Below, in pieces: positions 51,837 through 59,455 of a stretch of DNA of 64,000 nt (its first letter is position 1; the number at the start of each line of letters is the position of its first letter). Origin of the DNA: Paenibacillus sp. Soil750 (lineage in GTDB: Bacteria; Bacillota; Bacilli; Paenibacillales; NBRC-103111); contig NZ_LMSD01000040.1 in the NCBI RefSeq assembly GCF_001428045.1, forward strand, positions 186,096 to 250,095, in the 5' to 3' direction. The position numbers were made by a program, and so were the translations under genes. A model generated the notes under the pieces. That model saw nothing but the letters and a program-made list of their open reading frames with translations. It was not told the origin of the DNA and searched no databases.

Positions 51837-53324
51837 TTGAGTAAGGATGAGTTACAGCAAGTGCGCTTCTGGCCAATTATGATCGCTATCTTCTTCGGAT
51901 CGTTCGTTTCGATTCTAAGTATGAGTACGATTAATATCGCGATACCGATTCTTAGTGATCATTTCCATACAGATTTGAGCAAAATCCAATGGACGATTAC
52001 TGGTTTCATGCTCGCAAGTGGTACAATCGCTCCGATTACAGGGTATTTCGGGGAGAAATTCAGCTACAAACGATTATACGCCATTGCGTTGATTGGTTTT
52101 ACCGTATTTTCACTCCTATGCGCTTTAGCATGGGACGCTTCATCACTGATTGCTTTCCGTATTATTCAAGGGGCTTTCAGCGGTCTGATTATGCCGGCTA
52201 CCATGACTATTGTGTATCAAGTTATCCCGCGTGATAAGCAACCGATCGCGATTTCACTTTGGTCCTTGTCTGCTATGATGGCGCCAGCAATCGGTCCTAC
52301 ATTGAGCGGTTGGTTATTGCAAAATTGGAGCTGGCACTGGTTGTTCCTCATGAACGTACCTGTCGGTATTGTTGCTATTATTCTCGTTTTCAAATTAATC
52401 CCTTATTACCGTCTTTCTGTTCCAAAAAGATTCGATTTAATCGGCTTACTCACTGTCGTTGTCAGCAGTCTTGCGTTGCTCGTTGGTTTCTCGCAAGGCC
52501 ATGCTTGGGGATGGTCATCAGGTCGTGTTATCGGTTTATTTGCAACAGGATTCCTAGTTCTTCTGCTGTTTATTTGGAGAGAGCTCAAGGCTGATTCACC
52601 TTTATTGAACATCCGTGTGTTGAAAAACTCACGTTACACGCTATCTCTCATTATTTCCAGTATTGTTACGATAAGCTTGTACTCAGGTACCTTCCTGACA
52701 CCGATTTTCTTGCAAAACATTCAGCACGTAACTCCATTGGATACAGGTTTAATTCTATTACCTGCCTCCCTCGTGATGGCACTATGTATGCCAATCGTAG
52801 GCAAGCTATATAGCAGTGTCGGGCCTCGTATTCTAATTTTTATCGGTATTTCGTTAATCGCGATTGGTACGCTCACACTCAGTTGGTTAAGTACAGACGT
52901 ATCACGCGGCTATATTGTTTTCTGGATGATCGTTCGAAACGTCGGGATTGCCTTCGCTACGATGCCTGCAAGTAATGCAGGGATGGAGCAAATTCCGAGA
53001 ACTCTTTCTGGCCATGCCACATCTATTAATAACTGGGTTCGTAACGTATTCGGATCCTTCGCGATCGCCCTATTCACTTCCGTTTTATCGTCCCAAACCG
53101 TAACACATAGCAAGGATCTTGCTACCGGCGGGATGACGGACAAAGTGCAAATTGGTACTCACGCCTTCACGATGAGTGTCAATGACGTATACTTGCTTGC
53201 AACATTTATTGTGCTGGTCGCGCTACCGCTCAGCTTGTTCCTTAACAAGCGCTCCCTAGCACCCGACAATCCTTCAGCGTCGGCACCTGCTCCTATTGTA
53301 GCAACGCCGAGCCCGAAAGCCTAA
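51837..53324 (+). CDS. DHA2-family MFS multidrug exporter (EmrB/QacA type)
   Basis: A 495-residue, 14-helix proton-driven exporter. DHA2 marks are FVSILSMSTINIAIPILSDHFHTDLSKIQWTITGFMLASGTIAPITGYFGEKFSYKRLY in the first two helices and the motif C region APAIGPTLSGWLLQNWSWHWLFLMNVPVG. TTG 51837 follows GTGGAGG by 7 bp. It is controlled by the divergent PadR gene. The substrate is probably a toxic cationic or lipophilic compound, not determined. Confidence 0.9.
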   Translation: MSKDELQQVRFWPIMIAIFFGSFVSILSMSTINIAIPILSDHFHTDLSKIQWTITGFMLASGTIAPITGYFGEKFSYKRLYAIALIGFTVFSLLCALAWDASSLIAFRIIQGAFSGLIMPATMTIVYQVIPRDKQPIAISLWSLSAMMAPAIGPTLSGWLLQNWSWHWLFLMNVPVGIVAIILVFKLIPYYRLSVPKRFDLIGLLTVVVSSLALLVGFSQGHAWGWSSGRVIGLFATGFLVLLLFIWRELKADSPLLNIRVLKNSRYTLSLIISSIVTISLYSGTFLTPIFLQNIQHVTPLDTGLILLPASLVMALCMPIVGKLYSSVGPRILIFIGISLIAIGTLTLSWLSTDVSRGYIVFWMIVRNVGIAFATMPASNAGMEQIPRTLSGHATSINNWVRNVFGSFAIALFTSVLSSQTVTHSKDLATGGMTDKVQIGTHAFTMSVNDVYLLATFIVLVALPLSLFLNKRSLAPDNPSASAPAPIVATPSPKA

Positions 53325-53336
53325 TGCATGAATAAA

Positions 53337-53384
53337 GAACCCCAGTCCGATGTGATGACATTCACATTAGGCTGGGGTTTTCGT
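53337..53384. terminator. Terminator between convergent MFS and Gfo/Idh genes
   Basis: AACCCCAG pairs with CTGGGGTT, with an inner ATGTGA/TCACAT stem; TTTT follows on the plus strand. Confidence 0.8.
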
Positions 53385-53390
53385 TTATTC

Positions 53391-54368
53391 TCAAGCGCGG
53401 TAGAAATCGCGCAACAGCTCGTCCATCACACGATTGGTACGTGCGGCTGTTACACCCGTACTAGGACTTTGCCCGATGCCTCGAAGATCATCAACAATCT
53501 TCTGAATCAGCGGCTGTTGAACGTGTGGAGGGTTGGGAATCGTCAGTTCTTGAACCTCGCCATCAGCGGTTTCAATGCGCAGATCGCCACTAAACGTAGA
53601 GAACGATAGTTTGCCAAGGCTACCCACAATCTCATTCAAATCTAGGCGTGTGAAGGCATTGAAGCTCCATACCCCTGTACCCATCACACCAGATTCAAAT
53701 GCGTAGCTCGTTGTCACGATATCTTCGACCTTTTGCTTGCCGGTTTGATTGCTTGCGAAGCCTTTAACCTCTCCGATCGGCCCCAACAAATAATCAAGGA
53801 TATCTAATGCATGGCTTGCCAAGTCCACAAATAGACCGCCACCTGACAGTTCAGGCTGAATGCGCCACGGTTCTAATCCTTCTTCATAATCTCTCATCGG
53901 TTGTAGGTACGTTGATTGTACGAAGCGTACCTCACCGATCACTCCACTATCAATCAGACGCTTGATTTCCACGAATTTAGGGAGCCCTCTGCGATAATAC
54001 GCCACAAATAAAGGTACGCCGGCTTCTTCACAAGCGGAGATCATTTCTTGACACTCTGCGTGATTCCTAGCCATCGGCTTCTCCACGTAGACAGGCTTTC
54101 CTGCTTTGGCAGCGAGTAAGGTATATGCATGATGGAATCCTGGCGGCGTTGCAACGTAGACCGCATTTACATCTGGATCGTTGACTAACGCCGCGGCGTC
54201 ATCGTACCATTTTGCCACACCATGCCGCTTCGCATAATCCTCTGCTAGTGCCCCATTGCGGCGCATAACAGCGACTAGTTCCGAGCCTTCTGCCTTCTGC
54301 AGGGCTGGGCCGCTTTTGACCTCCGTCACGTCACCGCAGCCGATAATTCCCCAACGAACCTTTTCCAT
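53391..54368 (-). CDS. Gfo/Idh/MocA-family NAD(P)-dependent oxidoreductase
   Basis: A 325-residue dehydrogenase. It has the N-terminal Rossmann motif WGIIGCGDVTEVKSGPAL, AVYVATPPGFHHAYTLLAAKAGKPVYVEKPMARNHAEC with the family EKP block, and a C-terminal domain with SGGGLFVDLASHALDILDYLLG (catalytic His region). Members oxidise or reduce sugar hydroxyls or sugar derivatives. ATG 54368 follows GAGGAGG by 7 bp. It stands alone, so the sugar substrate cannot be inferred. Confidence 0.9.
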   Translation of the reverse strand: MEKVRWGIIGCGDVTEVKSGPALQKAEGSELVAVMRRNGALAEDYAKRHGVAKWYDDAAALVNDPDVNAVYVATPPGFHHAYTLLAAKAGKPVYVEKPMARNHAECQEMISACEEAGVPLFVAYYRRGLPKFVEIKRLIDSGVIGEVRFVQSTYLQPMRDYEEGLEPWRIQPELSGGGLFVDLASHALDILDYLLGPIGEVKGFASNQTGKQKVEDIVTTSYAFESGVMGTGVWSFNAFTRLDLNEIVGSLGKLSFSTFSGDLRIETADGEVQELTIPNPPHVQQPLIQKIVDDLRGIGQSPSTGVTAARTNRVMDELLRDFYRA

Positions 54369-54572
54369 TCTATTGCCTCCTCTTGAATTGCGTAGTTGGT
54401 TAGGTATTCGACATCAGGGTTGTGACCTCCTGTACAGCATTCGTATGCAACATGAACCTATAGGCAAGATCATCCAAAGCGGTCTATTCAAAACCGAACT
54501 AATTGGCACTTTTTATGTACCATAGCGACTGCTATACTATTGCTAAAATGCTAAGACAAAGCAGGTGCAGCC

Positions 54573-55184
54573 ATGTATATACCCTCCCATTTTAGAATAG
54601 AAGTGCTGTCGGAGATGTATGACCTCATCAAAGCACATAGCTTCGCTACGGTCGTTTCCCATCATCAGGATCGCCCCTTCGCGACGCATATCCCCTTGAT
54701 GTTGAGTTCAGAAGAGCAGTGCCTATATGGGCATTTCGCTCGATCTAATCCACAGTGGATGGATATCGAGGGGCAGGAGATTTTGGTGATTTTCCAAGGT
54801 CCCCACTGCTATATCTCGCCTTCCTGGTATGGAACGCCTGCCGCTGTCCCAACGTGGAATTATACGGCCGTTCATGTGTATGGCAAGATCGAGCTCATTC
54901 ACGACGATCAAGAAGTTTTACGCGTCTTACGGCAGCTAACAAGCAAGTATGAAGGGGCAGACAGCCGGTATGATTTAGACAGCGTTGATCCTCACTTTAT
55001 TGCGGGGCTGAGCAAAGGGATACAAGCCTTCCGGCTCTCGATTTCCAGCATCGAAGGCAAGGCCAAGCTCAGCCAGAATCAGCCGGTCGAGCGCCAAGAG
55101 CGCATTATTCGAGAATTGGAACTTAAGGGAGATCAGGAGCAGCAGATTGCCGCACTTATGAAAGGAAACCTAGGCGGTTCCTAA
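54573..55184 (+). CDS. paiB: PaiB-type FMN-binding negative regulator
   Basis: A 203-residue split-barrel protein of the PaiB family. It starts [30 protein letters not shown] and has [35 protein letters not shown]...[18 protein letters not shown], the full family pattern, then [38 protein letters not shown]. In Bacillus, PaiB with the acetyltransferase PaiA lowers sporulation and protease gene expression. No paiA is next to it here. CAGGTG precedes ATG 54573 by 6 bp. Confidence 0.9.
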   Translation: MYIPSHFRIEVLSEMYDLIKAHSFATVVSHHQDRPFATHIPLMLSSEEQCLYGHFARSNPQWMDIEGQEILVIFQGPHCYISPSWYGTPAAVPTWNYTAVHVYGKIELIHDDQEVLRVLRQLTSKYEGADSRYDLDSVDPHFIAGLSKGIQAFRLSISSIEGKAKLSQNQPVERQERIIRELELKGDQEQQIAALMKGNLGGS

Positions 55185-55230
55185 CACTGTGAATGAACAA
55201 AAGGACCGTCCCTAACGTCCTCCCTCGAAA

Positions 55231-55408
55231 GGGAACGAGGATGTCCTAATTGTTGAATAATAGGCCAAATCATCATGGGAGGGGAACTACAATGCGCTAT
55301 TTTGCCGAAAAAAGCAATAAATAACGAAAATCGGCCAATTAGCGCATCTACGTTCCCGTTGGATTCGATTTCAGCCGATTTCAACCAAACAAGGCATCTA
55401 GGCTCCTC
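55231..55408. repeat. GCGCAT repeat, four units as two inverted pairs
   Basis: Units at 55231 (GGGAACGAGGATGTCCTAAT), 55282 (GGGAACTACAATGCGCTATT), then in the opposite sense 55331 (TCGGCCAATTAGCGCATCTA, ending GTTCCC) and 55381 (ending GCATCTAGGCTCC). Spacings are about 51, 49 and 50 bp. Confidence 0.7.
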
Positions 55409-55540
55409 CTGCGCAAACCTATTAACCATTTGATTAACGATGGAAACGGTGGCGGCTACAATATAGTAACGCTCAGAACTTCTCCCGAATTTAAAAAGGT
55501 GGTCGGCATACCCCCTGGCCAATATCGCAAAGAAATGAAA

Positions 55541-55580
55541 AACGAGCAGAGCGACTAAGTAAAGTCGTTCTGCTCGTTTC
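55541..55580 (-). terminator. Terminator of the ABC exporter gene
   Basis: AACGAGCAGAGCGACT and AGTCGTTCTGCTCGTT form a 16-bp stem around AAGTAA; TTTTCATTTC follows on the minus strand. Confidence 0.85.
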
Positions 55581-55592
55581 TATTCACTTTCC

Positions 55593-57383
55593 CTATGCTA
55601 TAGGTGAATGCTCCGCAATCAGCTGTTCTTGTATCTGCAACTGCTGCGTTGCAAATTCGCGATACATCTCATGCGATTCGATGAGCTCTTGATGCGTGCC
55701 GCGGCCGGTGACGACACCTTTATCGAGGAACACGATCTGATCTGCGTCCACAACCGTGGATAACCGATGGGCAATGACTAGCGTTGTACGTCCTTGCATC
55801 AAATTCTGCAGGGCTTGCTGAACGACGACCTCTGACTTGCTGTCCAAACTCGATGTGGCTTCGTCCAACATGAGAATCTTCGGATCGCGCAGCAGCGCTC
55901 TGGCAATAGCAATCCGTTGGCGTTGTCCGCCTGACAACTTAATCCCGCGCTCTCCGACTTCCGTATCATACTTCTGCGGAAGTTCTTCAATGAAGCCATC
56001 CGCATAGGCCATCTCGGAAGCCCGCTTCAGCGCCTCTTCCGTCACTTCGTGCTGCAAGCCATAACAAATATTATCCCGTATCGTCCCCGCAATGAGCGGA
56101 CTTTCCTGCGATACATAGCCGATCTGGCTGCGCCAGGAGACAAGCGAGTACTGACCAATCTTTTCTTGGCCTAGCGAGATGTTACCTTCTTGCTGCGAAT
56201 AAAAACGCTCCAGCAACGAGAACATCGTTGTCTTCCCGCTTCCGCTCGGGCCTACAATCGCGGTAACCTTACCCGATTCCATTGTAAAACTAACATCCTT
56301 GAGAACTGATTCGCCTTCTTTATATCCAAACGATACGTTTTCGAAATGCAGGGATTGGGAAGCATCTTTGACTTGTAAACCTGCATGCGGATCCTCCTCT
56401 TCATGATCCAACACCTTAAGAATGGTATCCGTTGCGCCCATCGCTTTCTGCGTTTGCGTGAAAAATTGTGTAATCTGCGTTATCGGCATCACAATTTGGA
56501 ATAAATACAGCATGAAGGCCACTAACTGCCCCGCAGATATCGCACCAGACGCTACACGTGTGCCGCCATAACCGAATAGGACGACGAACATCATCAGCAT
56601 GACGAACATAATCAGCGGCGACATCAGTGCTTGAATTTTGCCTTCTTTTAGCCCAAATTTGAACAACGTCTGGATCCCTGCACTGCCTTCCTTGTATTCC
56701 ACAGGCTCTGCATTAGCAGCCTTCACTAAGCGAATTTCTGATAAAACCCGATTCAACACAGACGTGAAGTTGGCTGTTTCGGCTTGCATGCCTTTAGAAA
56801 TTTTGTACATTTGCATACCTAATGGAAAAAGGATAAGAAAAGCAATCGGGAATATACTGAACATGATAAGTGTCATTTTCCAATCCATATATAAGAGCAC
56901 AATAATAGACCCGATAATGGAAATGCTGCCTGTAATAAAGCCCGCGGTATGCTCAGCAATGAGCCCTTTAATAATCGCGGTGTCGTTCGTCATCCGAGAG
57001 ATGGTATCTCCTGTTTGATTGTTGTCATAGTACCGGACTGGCAGCACAAGCAGCTTCTTCCACAAGCGATCTCGAATACCTGCCACTACGCGCTGACCTG
57101 AATAGTTAAGAAGATACGTAGCTACACCAGAAGCTACAGCCGATGCGATGAACGCAAGAGCCATCCCGCTAATTTGCCACCAATTTAGGGATGAGATCGA
57201 GAAGTTATCAACCACATTTTTCGTGAATAGCGGGATCACCAACGACACCAGTGTGGCAATCACACTTAACCCCAATGCAATACTTAATAAAAGCTTAGGC
57301 GGATTCGCACTCATCATCAAGCGGAAGAATCCTCGCCAGTTGCTTTTTTGTTTCGGTTGTTCGTTCTTTGTCTTCATAGCCAT
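55593..57383 (-). CDS. ABC multidrug exporter half-transporter (BmrA/LmrA type)
   Basis: A 596-residue fusion of a six-helix membrane domain (about 30-320) and an ATPase domain. Walker A is GPSGSGKTT, the signature KLSGGQRQRIAIARALL, Walker B ILMLDEATSSLD and the switch His is in IAHRLSTV. The N-terminal KLLLSIALGLSVIATLVSLVIPLFTKNVVDNF and the length resemble Bacillus BmrA (589 residues). It works as a homodimer that expels drugs or lipids. ATG 57383 follows AAAGGAG by 9 bp. No regulator lies next to it. Confidence 0.9.
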   Translation of the reverse strand: MAMKTKNEQPKQKSNWRGFFRLMMSANPPKLLLSIALGLSVIATLVSLVIPLFTKNVVDNFSISSLNWWQISGMALAFIASAVASGVATYLLNYSGQRVVAGIRDRLWKKLLVLPVRYYDNNQTGDTISRMTNDTAIIKGLIAEHTAGFITGSISIIGSIIVLLYMDWKMTLIMFSIFPIAFLILFPLGMQMYKISKGMQAETANFTSVLNRVLSEIRLVKAANAEPVEYKEGSAGIQTLFKFGLKEGKIQALMSPLIMFVMLMMFVVLFGYGGTRVASGAISAGQLVAFMLYLFQIVMPITQITQFFTQTQKAMGATDTILKVLDHEEEDPHAGLQVKDASQSLHFENVSFGYKEGESVLKDVSFTMESGKVTAIVGPSGSGKTTMFSLLERFYSQQEGNISLGQEKIGQYSLVSWRSQIGYVSQESPLIAGTIRDNICYGLQHEVTEEALKRASEMAYADGFIEELPQKYDTEVGERGIKLSGGQRQRIAIARALLRDPKILMLDEATSSLDSKSEVVVQQALQNLMQGRTTLVIAHRLSTVVDADQIVFLDKGVVTGRGTHQELIESHEMYREFATQQLQIQEQLIAEHSPIA

Positions 57384-57560
57384 CTATCTCTACTCCTTTA
57401 CCCGATCGGATGTGATTCCGTGTGTACGTTGTTATCTACCAATGGATATGATCATACTCCCCTATTTTAAACAGAATATAAACGGGTTCGAATCGGTCCT
57501 CGGGCGGAAAAAGCAGCTCTGGAGGGCGAATTCTCCCCCAATTCACCTCTCGCCCCCGTC

Positions 57561-57746
57561 TAGCGGGCACAGATGACACTAATCGATCATTGGGCTTGAT
57601 TCGCATGTTCTAACGGACAACACAGCCGTTATTCTCCTAATTGGGGTGCAATATTGCCTTCAACACGTAAATAGCGGCGCCTGTGTCCGTTTAACAAGGA
57701 ATCTGTGTGTTTCTCTCGAAATAGCGGCAATCGTGTCCGTTAGAAT
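57561..57746. repeat. CGGACA repeat, four units as two inverted pairs
   Basis: TAGCGGGCACAGATGACACT (57561) and TAACGGACAACACAGCCGTT (57611) in one sense; AATAGCGGCGCCTGTGTCCG (57669) and AATAGCGGCAATCGTGTCCG (57720) in the other. Spacings are about 50, 58 and 50 bp. The first unit is degenerate. Confidence 0.7.
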
Positions 57747-57756
57747 TGCACAGGAA

Positions 57757-57801
57757 AAAAGCTCCCTCACGAAAGCCATACGGCTTCTCACAAGGGAGCT
57801 C
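57757..57801 (-). terminator. Terminator of the VOC gene
   Basis: On the minus strand AGCTCCCTtGTGAGAAGCC-gtat-GGCTTTCGTGAGGGAGCT is followed by TTTTTT. Confidence 0.88.
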
Positions 57802-57813
57802 TCATTGTTCTAC

Positions 57814-58209
57814 TTATGTCTCGGTGGCCACCTGCCACATGACTCCGTAACGATCTCGCACACGACCCAGCATCGTGCCCCAAAACATGCGTTCAAACGG
57901 CATGATGACATCGCCATCAATTGCTAAACCATCATAAATCGTACGTGCCTCCTCCTCATCCTTGAAGGTGAGTGCTAAATCCATGCCAGTGCCTCGATCA
58001 TTGGCTTCAATCCCTGCATCAGCCATGAAAAATCGCAAGCCCAGCGCCTGCAATTCCAAATGCATAATCAAGTGCTTCTTCGACTCTTCCATCCCAGGCA
58101 GGTCTCCATACGATTGAATGCTGGTGATTTCACCGCCAAACACGCTCACATAAAAGTCAGCCTGCTTTCTCGCATCGGCACTGTAAATATAAGGAGATAA
58201 GGTTGCCAT
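57814..58209 (-). CDS. VOC-superfamily protein (PhnB/glyoxalase-like)
   Basis: A 131-residue protein of the vicinal-oxygen-chelate fold. SPYIYSADARKQADFYVSVFGGEITSIQSYGDLPG is the usual start of PhnB-type proteins, and the end FWGTMLGRVRDRYGVMWQV carries the conserved D-x-YGV-x-W motif. Metal ligands are not clear, so enzyme activity is uncertain; many members are resistance or antibiotic-binding proteins. ATG 58209 lies 6 bp after the preceding diguanylate cyclase stop, so the two are one transcript. It ends at a strong terminator. Confidence 0.85.
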   Translation of the reverse strand: MATLSPYIYSADARKQADFYVSVFGGEITSIQSYGDLPGMEESKKHLIMHLELQALGLRFFMADAGIEANDRGTGMDLALTFKDEEEARTIYDGLAIDGDVIMPFERMFWGTMLGRVRDRYGVMWQVATET

Positions 58210-58214
58210 CGCTA

Positions 58215-59264
58215 TCACTTCATCCCTTCTGTTCGAGCCCATAGCAATTGATTTTTGCCATGTGTCTTCGCTTCATATAGTAACTTATCCGCCGCGGCGA
58301 CCAACTCCGACTTACCTTGTCCCCGATCACGGAGTGCGGCACCGAAGCTCATCGTAACTTGAAACGCGTCCTTGCCATGCTCAAATACTTTGGCTCGCAG
58401 CTTATCCAAAAATACATGATAAAGCTCCGTCGCCTTATCCTGAGAATCTGTATAAAAAATAATCGCAAACTCCTCACCACCATAGCGAAAGGCACGACCT
58501 TGTGAACTTGGGATGGACGTCTCCAATAGGCTGCCGATCTCCCTCAACACCGTATCTCCCGCTTGGTGACCATAACGATCATTAATCTGCTTAAAATAGT
58601 CAATATCCCCCATCATCAGCGTAATCGGTTGTTTACTTGAGATAGCTTCTCGCATGTGTTCTTGAAAACTTCGATGGTTATATAGTCCAGTTAAGTAATC
58701 CTGTTTCGCTAAATTTTCAAAAATGCCTTTCTCGACAAAATGCTTTCGCTCCCTTGCTACAAGGATGCCCCCAATGAAACCAAACATAAGCAGAAAGGCA
58801 AAATTAAAAAAGTGTCGGGGCAAGTCGTCTATCCGAAATCCTCCATCCACCAGATCAACTATGAAGCAATATCCGATGATAATCATCCCCGTCGCCACCA
58901 TGGATCCACGGAAACTCCAGTATAACGAAGCATGAAGAATAACCAAGTAGGCTATTGGGAGAAGTGGGCTATGTGTGCCATCTGTGAGTGCGATAATGGC
59001 GATAAAAGAGAAGTAATCCATAAAGACACCCAATCGCGTCACTGTGCGATAAAAGCCTGAAGCGATAGGAGTAAAATGCAGGGCCACTTCCGTAGTTGCC
59101 ATATAGAGAATAGCGACTGCCAGCATGCTCCAAAAAAGAGATAGACTCTGCGAGGCGCTATAGTAATAGTTCAAATACACATAAGTTGTAGTAACAAGAA
59201 GGAACCAACGTACACAGCTATATGCAATTTCTAAGATATGGTCAGACTTTCTTATTTTCACCAT
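58215..59264 (-). CDS. Membrane diguanylate cyclase (GGDEF domain)
   Basis: A 349-residue enzyme that makes cyclic di-GMP from two GTP. Residues 15-165 hold about six transmembrane helices; then NLAKQDYLTGLYNHRSFQEHM opens the GGDEF domain, GDIDYFKQINDRYGHQAGDTVLREIG holds the metal Asp, and the active site is RYGGEEFAIIF (GGEEF, catalytically competent form). No inhibitory RxxD site is seen 4-5 residues before it; the residues are SSQGRAF. It precedes the VOC gene by a few bases. Confidence 0.9.
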   Translation of the reverse strand: MVKIRKSDHILEIAYSCVRWFLLVTTTYVYLNYYYSASQSLSLFWSMLAVAILYMATTEVALHFTPIASGFYRTVTRLGVFMDYFSFIAIIALTDGTHSPLLPIAYLVILHASLYWSFRGSMVATGMIIIGYCFIVDLVDGGFRIDDLPRHFFNFAFLLMFGFIGGILVARERKHFVEKGIFENLAKQDYLTGLYNHRSFQEHMREAISSKQPITLMMGDIDYFKQINDRYGHQAGDTVLREIGSLLETSIPSSQGRAFRYGGEEFAIIFYTDSQDKATELYHVFLDKLRAKVFEHGKDAFQVTMSFGAALRDRGQGKSELVAAADKLLYEAKTHGKNQLLWARTEGMK

Positions 59265-59455
59265 GCTGCAATCACATCCCTACCACATGACATTCTCCCT
59301 ATTGATTCTATAAATTGTTTCTATGTCCTTCTTATGGGCTCCTTCGCCATTCGTCCGCATTGAGATTAAGTGGTAATTTTATCCTAAAAGTATTTCCTGA
59401 ATAGTCCCTGGATATGTTACAATGGGAGGCATTATATCAACGTACGGAGGAAGCT

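Larger units (their letters stand above)
55185..55592. other. 408-bp gap between convergent paiB and the ABC exporter gene
   Basis: Holds four units of the GCGCAT repeat (55231-55408) and the exporter's terminator (55541-55578). An apparent 113-codon frame on the minus strand runs across the repeats and is not a gene. Confidence 0.75.
57384..57813. other. 430-bp gap upstream of the exporter gene
   Basis: Contains the exporter's presumed promoter region, four units of the CGGACA repeat (57561-57746) and the VOC-gene terminator (57757-57801). Apparent short plus-strand frames cross the repeats and are rejected. Confidence 0.7.

Noticed and set aside
55181-55522. 113-codon minus-strand frame downstream of paiB
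   Set aside because: It runs across the four GCGCAT repeat units, has no ribosome site and no recognisable protein features.
57148-57576. 142-codon plus-strand frame over the start of the ABC exporter
   Set aside because: Mostly antisense to the exporter's membrane domain, no ribosome site, no family resemblance.
57646-57927. 93-codon plus-strand frame over the CGGACA repeats and VOC gene
   Set aside because: Crosses the repeat units and a strong terminator and then runs antisense to the VOC gene.
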